Below are positions 20,014-30,741 of a stretch of DNA of 64,000 nucleotides, piece after piece (within the stretch, counting starts at the first letter, position 1; each line of letters opens with the position of its first letter). A program made the translations under genes and the position numbers. This stretch comes from Sanguinoderma infundibulare (lineage: Eukaryota; Basidiomycota; Agaricomycetes; Polyporales; Polyporaceae): contig JAVLRN010000016.1 of the NCBI GenBank assembly GCA_032821775.1, positions 248,001-312,000 on the forward strand, read 5' to 3'. The notes beneath the pieces are model-generated. The model ran no database searches. It was not told where the DNA came from and worked only from the letters and a program-made list of their open reading frames with translations.

Positions 20014-21101
20014 TGAGATACGCACAAACTACCTAATAGAAAGTACTACTAGGTAAAGTGTGTCTGAAGTAATCGGACCAGGCTTTAGGTCAGATATTTC
20101 TCCAGGTGTCCGTGATAGTGATCAGAGGTATGAGGGATGATAGGTAAAGGTGAGGTATGGAAGGGGATAATAGAGAGCAAGCCTGTCAGAGGCTTTCTAA
20201 CTCTCAGGAGGGAAGGCTATTGTGCACAGTTGCACCAGGAACACCTGTCAGAGGTGGGACACCAGTCTGGGGGAAACTGAGTTGTCATTCTTGGGGGACC
20301 CAGCTGAGGTCCTTATATACTAGTAGCTATCTAGAACCAAATACAAATAAACAGGCTATTGTGCTATTGTGCTAAGTCTGGACAATAGGCTATAGACACA
20401 ATACTGTATCTAAAATAGCACAATACTGTTAAAGTGCTCATTGTCCTTGGACAATGAGTATATACAGGCTGTGAGAAATAATCCTATGGACAATAAAGGA
20501 ATAAACAATAGTCCACCAATCAGCATGGGAATAACATATCCATACCATGAAATAAGCACAATTATTGTGCTATATACCTGAGAATATTCTCAAGTACAAT
20601 AGGCTAGGATAAAAGTTATCCTCAAACAATTAAGTATGAGGAATAATAGGTCAAAGTTTGTAGTGTGGGAATGCTCAAAGGATAAAAGGATAGAGTATAA
20701 TAGTCATTCCCAAATAACAATAAAGTCCCATCATACAAAAAGAAAAACCTGCGCTGACTGAGCATGTGTACAGTAATGTGTATCAGTCATCATGCTTGAA
20801 CCTTAGTCAGCCTTTTCAGGTCATGTGCCAAGAACCAAATCATCTGTGCACCATAGCAAACGAATAGAGAGTACATGTAGAGTCCATGCTAGATCGTGTT
20901 GCGCCTTGCACGCATCCTGCGCTTTGAGCTCTCGCCTTCCTCCCCAGGTCCTTCCTGGACTGACTCCCTGTCCTCCCTTCGCCCCGGCAGCTCTCTGAAC
21001 CTAAAGATAGGCTCTTCAGAGCCAAGGCAGTTCCGGTGCTGAACCGGCTCTCCTACCAGCCTGTACCTGTCCAACAGATCAGTCATACACCGCGTATGAC
21101 A
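20014..21101 (-). repeat. 5' LTR of the Gypsy element
   Basis: 1088 bp copy of the left LTR with the same TG...CA ends. It is followed by AAAC, matching the bases before the left LTR. Confidence 0.93.
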
Positions 21102-21105
21102 AAAC

Positions 21106-21850
21106 GTCTTTCCTTTCTTCATGATGACTCACATAATTGAGTAGTGAAACATGCTGCCGCAGTCAGGGCATCTCAAGGTGAGCATCCATCTATACAACAC
21201 GATGCATATTGCTCTCCGGAGACCTTCCTCTATGGCCAGGAGCAGCCGCGGGTGCAGCATTATAGTTGCCCCGGCAGGTGGCACACGCAAAGATGTCGCC
21301 GCACTTGGCCTTCTTGAGCATTGTCGGGACATTGCGTGTAGCAGCGTACGTGACCGTTGCACTCGTGGTCCCGGGCATATGTGACACAGTCATTGGTGAC
21401 CGCGAGTCGATGTTGATCGGCGTGCCAGTCGTCCCACTGGACACGACCCATACCGAGTGGTGTTGATGGCGGCGCACTTGATGCTGGAGACATCGAGGTC
21501 GACATCGAGGACTCAGGAGTATCAGGAGTGCCGGGGGTGTGAGGTGAGGACGACGCTGAGTATGGAGGAGCACCATGCAGCTTGTGGACCCTGATCAGAC
21601 TGAAGTTCCCTGTATCTGGCAGTGAACACCGTCGCAATAATACTCACCTTGAGTCTCTAGCATGGGAGTCGTACAAGCCGCGGACAAGTGCCCCAAAGCT
21701 AAAACTTAAAGTAAAGTCTGTAAACCGTAAGTTCAACTGAATGACCCTCTGCAACATACCTTGCTTGAACGACAATAACCCTTCACCAGCAGCTCCGAGG
21801 GTGCCACTGGCAGCCCAGTTCCCACCACCCAACCTCAACCCCAGTTTGCG
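21106..21850. other. Intron 1 remainder of the DUF6532-like gene with a minus-strand Cys-rich frame
   Basis: Between the Gypsy and the next recognised exon lie about 745 bp. The minus strand is open at 21190-21576 and includes TMLKKAKCGDIFACATCRGN, with spaced Cys pairs, preceded by MTVSHMPGTTSATVTYAATR. A second minus frame (21260-21637) has other Cys. This may be another captured fragment, but no family is recognised and the plus strand may hold small exons instead. Confidence 0.25.
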
Positions 21851-23207
21851 GTGACCAAGCCCAGAAAGTGATACTCGGGCGGAGGACGAGGTCGATGAGA
21901 AGCCCAAGAGCAAGTCGTCAGGCACACAGCAGAACAAGACCCCGCGCCAGTCACCGTCCGAAGTCAACAGGAAGCTTGAGGAGGTGTTCAAGTCACCGAC
22001 AGATAGCGAAGAGGATAGCAGCACAGAGAACGAAGATGAGGAGGCAGAAGCAGATCGTGTCGAGTCGTCAGATAGCCTGGAGGAGATAGAGGGAGACCCG
22101 GAGGTAATTCAAGCGGCAATCGAGTACGAGGTGAGTGGCACCGCAGGAGGCGGCGCTAATCTGTTGCCTTTCTCTCGACCCCCATGTTCAACGTCAGCAT
22201 CTCTGTGCTTGTCTCGTATAAGTCTGCTTGGTGGGCGGATGGCAATGACGACCCAGAAGGTGTGTCTCGCCGAAGCCACAGGGAAGAACAGGACCAGCCT
22301 GACAACCTGGAGCCTGCAGAACCAAGGTTTCCTGGTCACGTCACAAACCAGGACAGGTCCCGCCATCTCATTCGACGCTATGGAAAGAAACAGCCCCATG
22401 ACGAGCAACAGGACGTGCCCGATGAAATGGTAGATGACAGCAACAACGTGCATCTGGACGAAGACCAACCTTCCAGTGAGGACAACGCCAATCATCACAC
22501 CCCTTCCCCATGTCATTTGCCATCCCCATTCGAGTACTCAGAGGTCAAGACACACCTATACCACTGGAAGAGAGATGGATGGAGGCTGGTTGAGAAGAGG
22601 GTGGCCAGTGATGTGAGCGGGGATGAGGACTCACCGGTATGTGCTCACATTTGTCATCGCTCCCCCATTCACCACATTTCTGTCGACCCAGTCCCAAGTG
22701 CCGCCAAGCAAGAAGCAGAAGGCCAGGACCAGCAATAGCGACAGTGATGGTCATTTACAACAGTCGAAGGACATCCGGAGCTCACAACACGTCCCGAGGT
22801 CGAATGGGAGGAAATCTAGTTCTAGCGGGCATTGGATGAGCCAGAGCCTGTCGGGCAGCCAGCAGGTGAGCGTGACTACACTACCTCACTCTCTCTTTCC
22901 CTTACGAACTGCAACGACATGGCCGACCCAGCAACCCCCGATACCGCAACGGCAATCCTCAAGCCAAAGAAATGGTGTGTGTCAGTATGTCGTCCTCGAG
23001 CTTACCTAGTCTGATCTTCACAGTCGCAACTGGGTCGGGCATGCATCGGAGGAGTGCAAGCATGTTGGGTGGACATGGGACAGGCCAGAATGGGTCAGGT
23101 GGGCAGGGCATGTCGAGCGGAAAGCAGGCAAGGTCGAGTGGGGAGAAGGCAAGCTTGTGTAGGTCCAGCGGGCACTGGACGACTGCAAGTGTGTTAAGCA
23201 GGAAGAA

Positions 23208-23297
23208 GGCGAGCTCGAGTGGGTCCAGTGGGCAGAAGGCGAGTTCAAACGGGTCCAGTGGGCAGAAGGCGAGTTCGAGCGGATCCGGCCAGCAGAA
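23208..23297 (+). repeat. Three 30-bp tandem repeats in the DUF6532-like gene
   Basis: Units at 23208, 23238 and 23268 each start GGCGAG and contain CCAGTGGGCAGAA (or close), encoding a Lys-Ala-Ser-Ser-x-Gly-Ser-Ser-Gly-Gln type decapeptide. More degenerate copies precede them from about 23095. Confidence 0.75.
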
Positions 23298-24489
23298 GGT
23301 GAAGGCTTCGCACGGACGTGAGGATGTCGAGGACCCTCCACACATGTCTCTGAAGTGAAAGCAGGTCAATGAGGTGAGTTATCAGCAACATGTGCTTGGG
23401 GTCTGTCATGTTGGCCATGATGAAGGGGAGGTTGATCTCCGTCTGTGTCGTGGACGAGAGGTCGATCTTGGCCGCGTCACGGATATGCTGGATGGCGACA
23501 GGGTCCTGCTTGAGGTTGCACTCGTATTTCCTTCTCACAATCACATTTCAGGATCCTGAATGGGTGGACGCGGCCCCCGCCAAGTCACCTGCCAAGCATC
23601 AGAAGGTCTGTATGCTTCCTCATGGTGCTCACCTTCTCTAACTTATATGTCTCGTACTGTGCAGTCGCAAAGGGCCAAGCAGTGCAGTCAGATCTGGAAG
23701 ATAGTGATGTGAATCCTGAAGACCTCGATAACGAAGATCGCTGGATCCACCTCGTCTTTTCGGATGACGGGAGGCTCAAGCTCACCAGACAGTTTTCGCG
23801 CGTCCAGACTTTCACATCTGCAGCCATCAAGATTTACCTGGTAATGCTCTGCCTCAGGAACGCCTTCTCTGACGGGCCCTCGGTATCGAGGGACTACGCT
23901 GATCATGCTCTTCTCAAGTCTGCGAGGTGGTTGAAGTACAAGAGCATAGAGTCGCAGTTGGTGAAGGATGCAGACTATGCTGAACCCCTCGCAGCACTTG
24001 TAAATTTATTTATCCATCCTTTTTTTCATCTCTTGACGGTTTCCTCCTATCTAGGTGATGCAACGTGCTTCGAATATGCGACGGATCGTCAAGAAGGAGA
24101 CGGACAAACTTGTACAGACTGTTTACAATGTCAATCCCGGCAATTCTGACAAGGTCACATGGCTGTTCAAGGAGTTGCGGTATATTTATCCATTTGACTA
24201 TGAGGTACATCTTGCATTGTTTTGGTTCCGGTCACCTATCTCTTGACATTTTTGTAGAAGAAGAGAGTTCAAGCCAACATGTCGTACTATCCGCCAATCT
24301 TTGCAAATGTCATTCAAACAGTGTGGTTCTGCAGATCCACCAGCTTCAGCTTCGAGATTGCCAAGGAGTTCAAATCATCGCTGCCAGATGCGCCGCTGGA
24401 GAAGGAGATTCCGGTGGCTATGCTTGCCCTCATTGGCACTGCGGTGCGTAGTCACGTTTTTTGGTTCGATACAGGTGGCATAGGCGGCG

Positions 24490-24654
24490 ATGAAGACATT
24501 TGGTCTCGCAAAGGTTCCCGGCGTTGGGTCTGGTTCGAAGTTCATGGTGCATGACATGTGGATGGGCGAGGATCTAGGCACATTCGCGACAAGCTTCTCG
24601 ACCACGGTCGACATGCATGACACTGCTGCGTTCCTCATCACTTCCGCTGTGTGA
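24490..24654 (+). other. 55-codon ORF inside an intron of the DUF6532-like gene
   Basis: The intron 24444-24694 (251 nt, GTGCGT...TTTAG with a CTAAC branch site) interrupts the DUF6532-like region after IGTA. It contains an ATG-to-TGA ORF beginning MKTFGLAKVPGVGSGSKFMV. Composition is protein-like; the family is not recognised. Confidence 0.35.
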
Positions 24655-24870
24655 TCATGTCATTTGTCAGATTCTAACATCAGCTGCTGTTTAGATTCAC
24701 GCATCGCTTGACGACTGTCGGAACTCTCGTTGTCAGCCTGGAGACTTCCGGATGAATATATTCCAGGACATCTACCGGTCACACATTGATGTGCTTTCCC
24801 GCATCAAGGATGAGAACCTTGCAGCGTATCACAAGCTCATGCACGACGTGTATCTTAGGGCTACGTAAGT

Positions 24871-25526
24871 GAATGCTTGGGTTGACGTGTCAGTGACTTA
24901 TCCAGTTCTCGTTAGTGGTGTTATTACGCCATTGTCAGGTGTACGTGGACCTGCCACGACACTCCTCAACACCAAGGACATGCCTGTGTAACTTTGTCTC
25001 TCCTCATTATTAGATACTTTCCTTTCCAGCATCTCCATGTCATCTCTCCTTATGGCTCTGTGCTTTCCTTTTCCAGCATCTCTTTATACTCCAGAATAAT
25101 CTCATTACTTCCTTATAATCTGGCTCCCTCAGTAGTTTCCCTAATCATTTATCTACTTTATTAGCTTGGCATAGTTATGGCTATCTTACAATGACATGTT
25201 ATAATGCTGAAGGCCTTGTGGGTGGTGTTGTGACCTGATCATTGCCAGTAAGGAAATAATCCCTGTGCTATTGGAGTGTATAATGGTGCCTAATATTGCA
25301 TAAGTAGATCTAACATAGCCCTACTTGACTGCTAATACACAGCTGTGCTGGGTGGTAGATCTATCTGAGCACTACTGTAGCACTACTGTAGTACTACTAT
25401 AGTGCTACTGTAGCTTTAGTTGTCCTAATAGCTGCAACTTTTTGGGGGTACCTATTAACTTTATGGCTAATGTCCTAATGCCTCTATTATAGACCTAATT
25501 ACTACTTTTTAGTTGTATTTCCACCA
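24871..25526. other. Right subterminal region of the Plavaka-like element
   Basis: AT-rich, no gene seen. At 25368-25413 there is a cluster of direct and inverted CACTACTGTAG units (GCACTACTGTA twice, then TAGTACTACTATAGTGCTAC). Such subterminal repeats are usual transposase-binding sites in CACTA-like elements. Confidence 0.55.
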
Positions 25527-25548
25527 AATTAGCCTGGGGAGGTTTTTC
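25527..25548 (-). repeat. Right terminal inverted repeat of the Plavaka-like element
   Basis: AATTAGCCTGGGGAGG then TTTTTC is the inverse of the left end: 11 outer bases identical and the AATTAGC block shared, with a one-base length difference between. CAG follows at 25549-25551. Confidence 0.75.
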
Positions 25549-26400
25549 CAGAGGGTTCGAATTGGCAGCCTTGATAGGGGGCATTATGGTTCGTGGCGAC
25601 ACAAAGTTCAAGTCCCTATCTTCTGGGGATGTCCCCTTCGAGGTGTCGTCCAACGTACCTCTGGATAACTTCCTCTGCGAAATCTTCGACAACTTGTTCG
25701 TCGCGTACTCCAAGGTTGTTTCCCACAAGATGCTGTTCTTCTATGGTCCTGAGCAGAAACACCTTTCTGAGGAGTACGCGTCTGGTCCCTCCAACATCGA
25801 CTCTGCCGATTCCAATTCCATTATACATTCTTTCATTGATGTCGATGCCGAAGTCGCGCCAACCGCGGAGGAAGTGGAACTGCTGCGCCTTCGCCGTCTC
25901 ATGCGACGCATGGCGCAGCCTGCACTATCTGCACCTGCCGACTTGTGCACGATGGGCTCATTCTTGAACTCTCCTCAGCAGTTGATCTCCCTCTTCACCA
26001 TACCGCGCAGAACCATTCCGACGTCCACGACAAAGCCCCCGACCAATTTCGCACCAGGAACCATCAAAATGTCTTCAAGGTGCCGGAGGCGACGGCGAGT
26101 CGCAGGATTGCCACTCTGTCCATGAGCGGGTCTTACGTGTCGGAAGAAGCTCTGCACCGGGTCCAGCACGACTCTGACTCTGAGTCCGCTGAAGGTCGTG
26201 CTCAGAGCTCGAACTCTCCGTCCCCTTCGCCACCGCCTTCGCTGCCCCATCCACCGCCGCCAAGATCGGCTCGCGCCGCGAAGAAGCGAGCTCGTTCCCA
26301 GCCCCACGATGAATCTCCGTCCGATGAGGTAGGGCCGTTGTCTAGACCTCGTCGGTCAAAGGGAAGGCAGGGCAGAGTATCTGCCCCGGTTCGGCGATGG
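25549..26400 (+). pseudogene. FunK1 kinase remnant, right piece
   Basis: The frame right after the transposon encodes FELAALIGGIMVRGDTKF then SLSSGDVPFEVSSNVPLDNF. This aligns with FDGVSLIDGIKIGGDRKL and AGEKLPFTIPLNPGLEDL of the intact FunK1 at 27110-30741, directly continuing the piece that ends at 2784. A frameshift near 25930-25945 moves the rest to another frame (DKAPDQFRTRNHQNVFKV, then a basic ARAAKKRARS tail typical of FunK1 C-termini). Joining the two pieces after removing one CAG leaves a one-base offset, so decay occurred beyond the insertion itself. Not functional. Confidence 0.8.
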
Positions 26401-27036
26401 GCTCTTATAACTCTTCTCTTACCTAGCGCTCATATCTCTGAGTTAAGCAACGATGCGAGCATCTTCGGTATTGCCGAAGAACAGCTGGGAGTGCTGCTTC
26501 GGAGAAACCTTGTGCCGTGCTGGCGAGGACTCAGGCTTCGGTGGTTAAACGCTGAGGGACCGATTCCAGGGAGTCTACTGCGAAGAGTTCGTGCTGAGAA
26601 ACATTGACCCAGTAATATCTGTATTTCACAAATATCATAGACCAAGACACACCCGCTTCAAGTCCACGGAATGTTGCACGAGCTATTCCGTTGCGCTTTC
26701 GCGGCCGGATGGGCGCTTGTCACCCATCCTTGCCTAATCGGGACGCTGTGTTGAACTCCGCCGTCCACGCGCCGCATGTTGCAATTTGCAACCAACCGCC
26801 AACATACTCCTTCCTCGTCAGGCTTCCTTGTTCTCAGGGATCTTTGTCGTATTGTATTGTGAGCCATATCTGGAAGGACTTGCTTGCACACAAACTGACT
26901 CACTTTGTGTCCAGGCCACCGTTTGGCCGAATCACTGACGACACTGAGCCACCCGTCCAATCATCCTCCGGTAACTCCAGGCGTACACTGTTCTGGCGCA
27001 CAAAGGAACTGTCGGAGTTTGTAACATCTCCGTCCA
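26401..27036. other. Spacer between the FunK1 remnant and the second FunK1 gene
   Basis: No gene is supportable. The part 26405-26560 shows weak resemblance to the 3' half of 5S rRNA (GTTAAGCAACG, AGCTGGGAGTGCTGC) and several short hairpins. The rest is promoter-proximal sequence of the next gene. Confidence 0.35.
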
Positions 27037-27043
27037 TATAAAA
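27037..27043 (+). promoter_or_regulatory. TATA box of the FunK1 gene
   Basis: CCATATAAAATCG lies 67 bp before the start codon at 27110, a usual distance for a fungal promoter, with no ATG in between. Confidence 0.55.
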
Positions 27044-27109
27044 TCGTACGCGCGCCTCGATTCGTAAGTTGAACTTCTACCACATCCCGAACACCCCCAT
27101 CCTTCAACC

Positions 27110-30100
27110 ATGCCTGGCGACGACGTATCTGACATGTCTTCCTCCGCGCAGAGCTCTGTACCCATCCACACGGTCGACGTCGCGCTACCTGCTGCCGCCG
27201 ACCACCTCCCGCCTGATTTTGGTCCGGCGACCGTCACCGTCCCGACCAGTGCAGCTCCTGCGTCAACCACCGGGCCCTCCTCCACTCAGAACTCTGAACC
27301 CACCCACACTGTCGACGTCGCCCCACCTACTGTCATTCACAACGCTCAGCCTGACCCTGACCCAGCCACCGGCACCGTTCCAACCGCTACCGCTCCTGCG
27401 CCAACCACCGAGCCCGCCGAGCCTGACAGGAAGCTTAGGCAAAAGCAGTCCTTCATTCGATACACCCCTAACACCTTCAACAAGCACGCGTTTCACACGT
27501 TTGTTGGAAAGGAACTCGCGACTCTCCTCGTCGACGAGTGCGGTATGGCTCCCCGCTTCCATCTGCTCGGAGACGAGCTCTTCTCCGTCTTGTTCTCCAC
27601 CGCCGGCCCGACTGAAAAGGAGAAGGAGTCGTTCCTCAAGCCAAGGCTCAGTAAGGACATGAAAGAGCGTGGGATTTACCCTCAGTTGGTGCGTCGCTCC
27701 CTAACCGTTTCAACTTTCACGTCTAATCAGGATTGCACCCAGGCCAAGGTCGTCCAGTCCGTCTTGAACGCTGCGGGGTGCGACGACCTTCACTTCTTGG
27801 ACACCGCTAACCACAAGGCCAAGGACGGCAACTCGGGCAAGAAGGACACGTTCAACGACGGTGGGATCTACACGAAGTCAGCGGCGGCGTGCAAGGTGAC
27901 CGAGTTCACCGCGGCGGATAGCAAGCGGTCCCGCATGAAAGGGCCTGAGCTGGATAAGCGTCTTCTTGGTCGTCGATCTTGGTTCTGGATGGACATCCCC
28001 TTCGAGGCGAAGGGCAGGGAGGACCGCGCTGCGTTCTATTTCAACAGCAAGCCCAAGGGATACAAGGCTGTGGCGTCGGCTCCCGGTCCATCTGAACCAG
28101 CTGGCAATGGACAGCCGTCAGAAGAGGCCGCGGCCGAGTGTGCTGACCTAGACGAGGAGGGCGAGGACGAGGACGAAGGCGCAGACGAAGAAGACCCGGA
28201 GCAGGACGAAGATGACGAGGATTACGACGAGGGCGATGATCACGATGAGGCGGGAGCGGCCGCTGACGCTGAGGGCGGCGCAGAGTCGAACACCGCACCG
28301 CAGACCATCACGCGGAAGGTTCCGCCCTTCATCAGGCTCTCCAAGGAGGGAGAAGTCGCGCTTGGACAGTTCCTCGAGTACCACATGAACGTCTTCAAAT
28401 TCCAGCACCGCACCTTCTGCTTCTCTGTTTACGTCTGCTTCGACATGGCGCGCATCTTCTACTTTGACCGCTCTGGAGTCTACGTTACGGAGCCGTTCGT
28501 ATGGAGGAAGAAGTACTCGCTCCTGCACGAGTTCGTATGGAAGATCGCGAAGTTGAGGATGGCCAATGGCCCGGCGGCCCTGGGACGGGATCCGACTGCG
28601 AAGCTCGCGGAACCCGAAGCGATGGCCAAGTTCATGGCGCTCAAGGACGACACCACGCTTGAGGCGCATGTTAGAGAAGGCTTCGAGAAGGCGACGGCGA
28701 ACAACTCTCCGATCTACGAACTCGAGGTCCACCCCGGAGCGCCGTCGCAGGACGAGTGGTTCCCCAACGAGGCCTTCCCTCCGCCGGAGGGGTTCGGCAG
28801 GCTTCCGACGGGCGACCCTCACCCCGACCCGTCACAGTGCGTGGATCAGTCCGCGCCGTCGTCATCTAAGGATCGTCTTCCGTCACCGCCACCCAATCCC
28901 CACCCTCCCGTCCGCCGATTTCTTGTCGGGCGTCCCCACTTCTCTGCCGACGCTATCGTTGGCCGATGCACCACGGGGTTCTACGCTCTCGACGTCACAG
29001 ACGCCGACGAGGAGAAGTGGGGCGTCTGCTTCCTCAAAGACTCGTGGCGCCCCTATGTTCCATATCGCACCCGCCCCGAGCACCTCGTCTATCAGCGACT
29101 CTACCAGCACGGCGTCACTCCTGACCAGGGCATCGCGACATTGATCTGTGGCGGCGACGTTGGCGGTCACCGGGCTCAAACCACCACGGTGCAACAGCAC
29201 TTGCCAGAAGACAGGCGACCGGTTCCTCGTGTCCACTATCGGCTGGTCATCGAAGAGATCGGCATGCGCCTACAAGACTTCCGTAACTTCCCAGAGCTGT
29301 CGGGAATATTCTCGGATGCGATGAAAGGTACGCAGTTACCAATTGAATGTGTCATCACATACGCTTACCGTGAATTCTAGCTCATTACAAAGCTTGGGAC
29401 TCGGCAAAGGTTCTCCACCGCGACATCAGTGTGGGCAACATCATGATTCGCATCAAACAGGGCGACAAGCATCAGGGTTTCCTCATTGACTGGGATTTGT
29501 CCCGCTTGGCCTGTGAACTGGGGATTGGGCCAGTCGAACCCGATCGCACGGTATGTTCCCCTTCTATCCACTGTAGGCCAGACGCATTTTGCTCACGCAT
29601 CATTCAGGGTACATGGCAATTCCGTTCTGCCTTGTCGCTCCTATACCCATATAAACCATACCGGCACACCGACGATATCGAATCGTTTGTCCATGCGTAC
29701 ATCTACCTCGTCCTCCGGTTCCATATCGTCAAATTGCGCTCTCTGAAAGAACTCATCGCGACGCTGTTCGATGGCGTGTCATTGATCGACGGTATCAAGA
29801 TCGGCGGTGATAGGAAGCTCGCATTCTTCCAAGCAGGCGAGAAACTACCCTTCACCATTCCTCTCAATCCCGGCCTCGAGGACCTCGTCCGAAAACTCGT
29901 CGTGACATGTGCCGACACGTACGACAGCATCGACTTAGTCGAGATGGAACGTCGCTACGGCTTCGAACTTGACGACGACGAGGATCCTCAGCCTGCTCCT
30001 TCGGACCTCCATGATGACGTCGATTCGGACGACGATGGCATCCCCTGCGCCGATGCGTTCAACCCGGCCGTCCTCAAGGCACGCATGACTTCTGGCCCGC

Positions 30101-30741
30101 AGTCAGCGCAGAGCACAGATCCTTGCGTCCTGCAAGGATCCATGTCGACGCACGGCCAGCTGATACGTCACTTTAGGCAATATTCACGTTCTAAGGCTGT
30201 CGGCGACAAAGCAAGCGATCAGTTCGTGGCGAGGATACACGAGAACGTCTACAAACCTTCCATCGACCCCGGGAATCGCGGCATTGGCTCTGTTTCTACC
30301 ACCGGAACCTACGTGTCGTCTCATCCTTCCAACTTTCCTTCCCATGTCAGCTCCGCCTCAGACCAGGTTTCGAAGTCGCACCCCGGTCAATCGTTACCTG
30401 GCACGCGTCTGCGCCACAAGATACGTGTTGGCACCGCGGGCCCGCCTCAGTTGCACTTCAGGTTGCCGTCTCCCGCGCCTAGTGGCCCATATCACTATGC
30501 TACTCGCGAGGACGCCGACGTCCCCGACTTGAACTTGGACATGGATCCCCCCGCTGTCTCCGCTCCCGCCGCATCGTCCTCTCGGACTGCATCCGCAGCC
30601 CCGCGGAACTCCAGGAAGCGCAAGCGGACGGACACGCAAGTGGCCGAGGAGGCCGGTCCGAGCAACGGCGATAATCATAACGAGGCGGCCTCGTCGTCCA
30701 AGCCGAAGGCCAAGCGTCCGAGGAGGAATGCGCGACGGTGA
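27110..30741 (+). CDS. FunK1-type fungal protein kinase
   Basis: Exons 27110-27688, 27731-29327, 29381-29550 and 29608-30741 join to 1160 codons. The N-terminus is Pro/Ala/Thr-rich. RQKQSFIRYTPNTFNKHAFH starts the conserved part. An acidic linker (residues about 340-390) precedes PPFIRLSKEGEVALGQFLEY. The catalytic loop is HRDISVGNIMIRI (about 738-750) and the metal-binding motif is LIDWDLSR (Asp-Trp-Asp in place of DFG), as in FunK1 kinases. GTWQFRSALSLLYPYKPYRH and DDIESFVHAYIYLVLRF follow. The C-terminal tail is basic (SRKRKRTD, AKRPRRNARR), suggesting nuclear location. The 42-nt first intron is very short and in frame, so it may be retained. A paralogue remnant lies just upstream. Substrate is unknown. 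Confidence 0.88.

Larger units (their letters stand above)
9318..21101 (-). mobile_element. Full-length Ty3/Gypsy LTR retrotransposon, 11.8 kb
   Basis: Two long terminal repeats (9318-10406 and 20014-21101) enclose gag-protease, an accessory ORF, pol and a 3' ORF, all on the minus strand. A primer-binding site adjoins the right (5') LTR and a purine tract adjoins the left (3') LTR. The 4-bp AAAC occurs on both outer sides (9314-9317 and 21102-21105), as a target duplication. The LTRs differ by about 8 substitutions and one 1-base indel, so insertion is recent. Gag, protease, RT, RNase H and integrase frames are open. It sits in intron 1 of the DUF6532-like gene of the Plavaka-like element. 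Confidence 0.93.
9213..24870 (+). pseudogene. DUF6532-like accessory gene, split by a Gypsy element in intron 1
   Basis: Exon 1 (9213-9303) encodes MPKRQQILSDDDDPAGAIG and ends at a GTAAGT donor; the Gypsy insertion (9318-21101) begins 14 nt into that intron. Likely later exons: about 21855-22129 (acidic, KLEEVFKSPTDSEEDSS), 22230-22636 (HTPSPCHLPSPFEYSEVKTH), 22690-22864, 23030-23360 (Ser/Gly/Lys repeats), 23551-23605, 23665-24000, 24056-24204, 24258-24443 and 24695-24870. The C-terminal part, with EIPVAMLALIGTA and then IYRSHIDVLSRIKDENLAAY, has the DUF6532 pattern. Function is unknown; the family is expanded in Agaricomycetes. Exon borders are approximate, and the 11.8 kb insertion probably blocks normal expression. 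Its place within the transposon ends marks it as part of the mobile unit. Confidence 0.6.
2785..25548. mobile_element. Plavaka-like DNA transposon with nested Gypsy and captured gene fragments
   Basis: Both ends carry matching terminal inverted repeats (2785-2805 and 25527-25548, outer 11 bases GAAAAACCTCC identical). They are flanked by CAG on each side (2782-2784 and 25549-25551), a 3-bp target duplication typical of CACTA-like elements. The flanks are two pieces of one FunK1 gene, which shows independently that this block is an insertion. Without the nested Gypsy (11,784 bp plus 4-bp duplication) the element is about 11.0 kb. Contents from left: HSF-type pseudogene (-), Plavaka transposase (-), shared divergent promoter, DUF6532-like gene (+), AT-rich terminal region with CACTAC repeats. 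The transposase has stops, so this copy is not autonomous. Confidence 0.8.

Noticed and set aside
22959..23369. Minus-strand repeat-rich ORF ([14 protein letters not shown] units)
   Set aside because: It is the antisense of the plus-strand Lys/Ser/Gly decapeptide repeats, which belong to the DUF6532-like gene.
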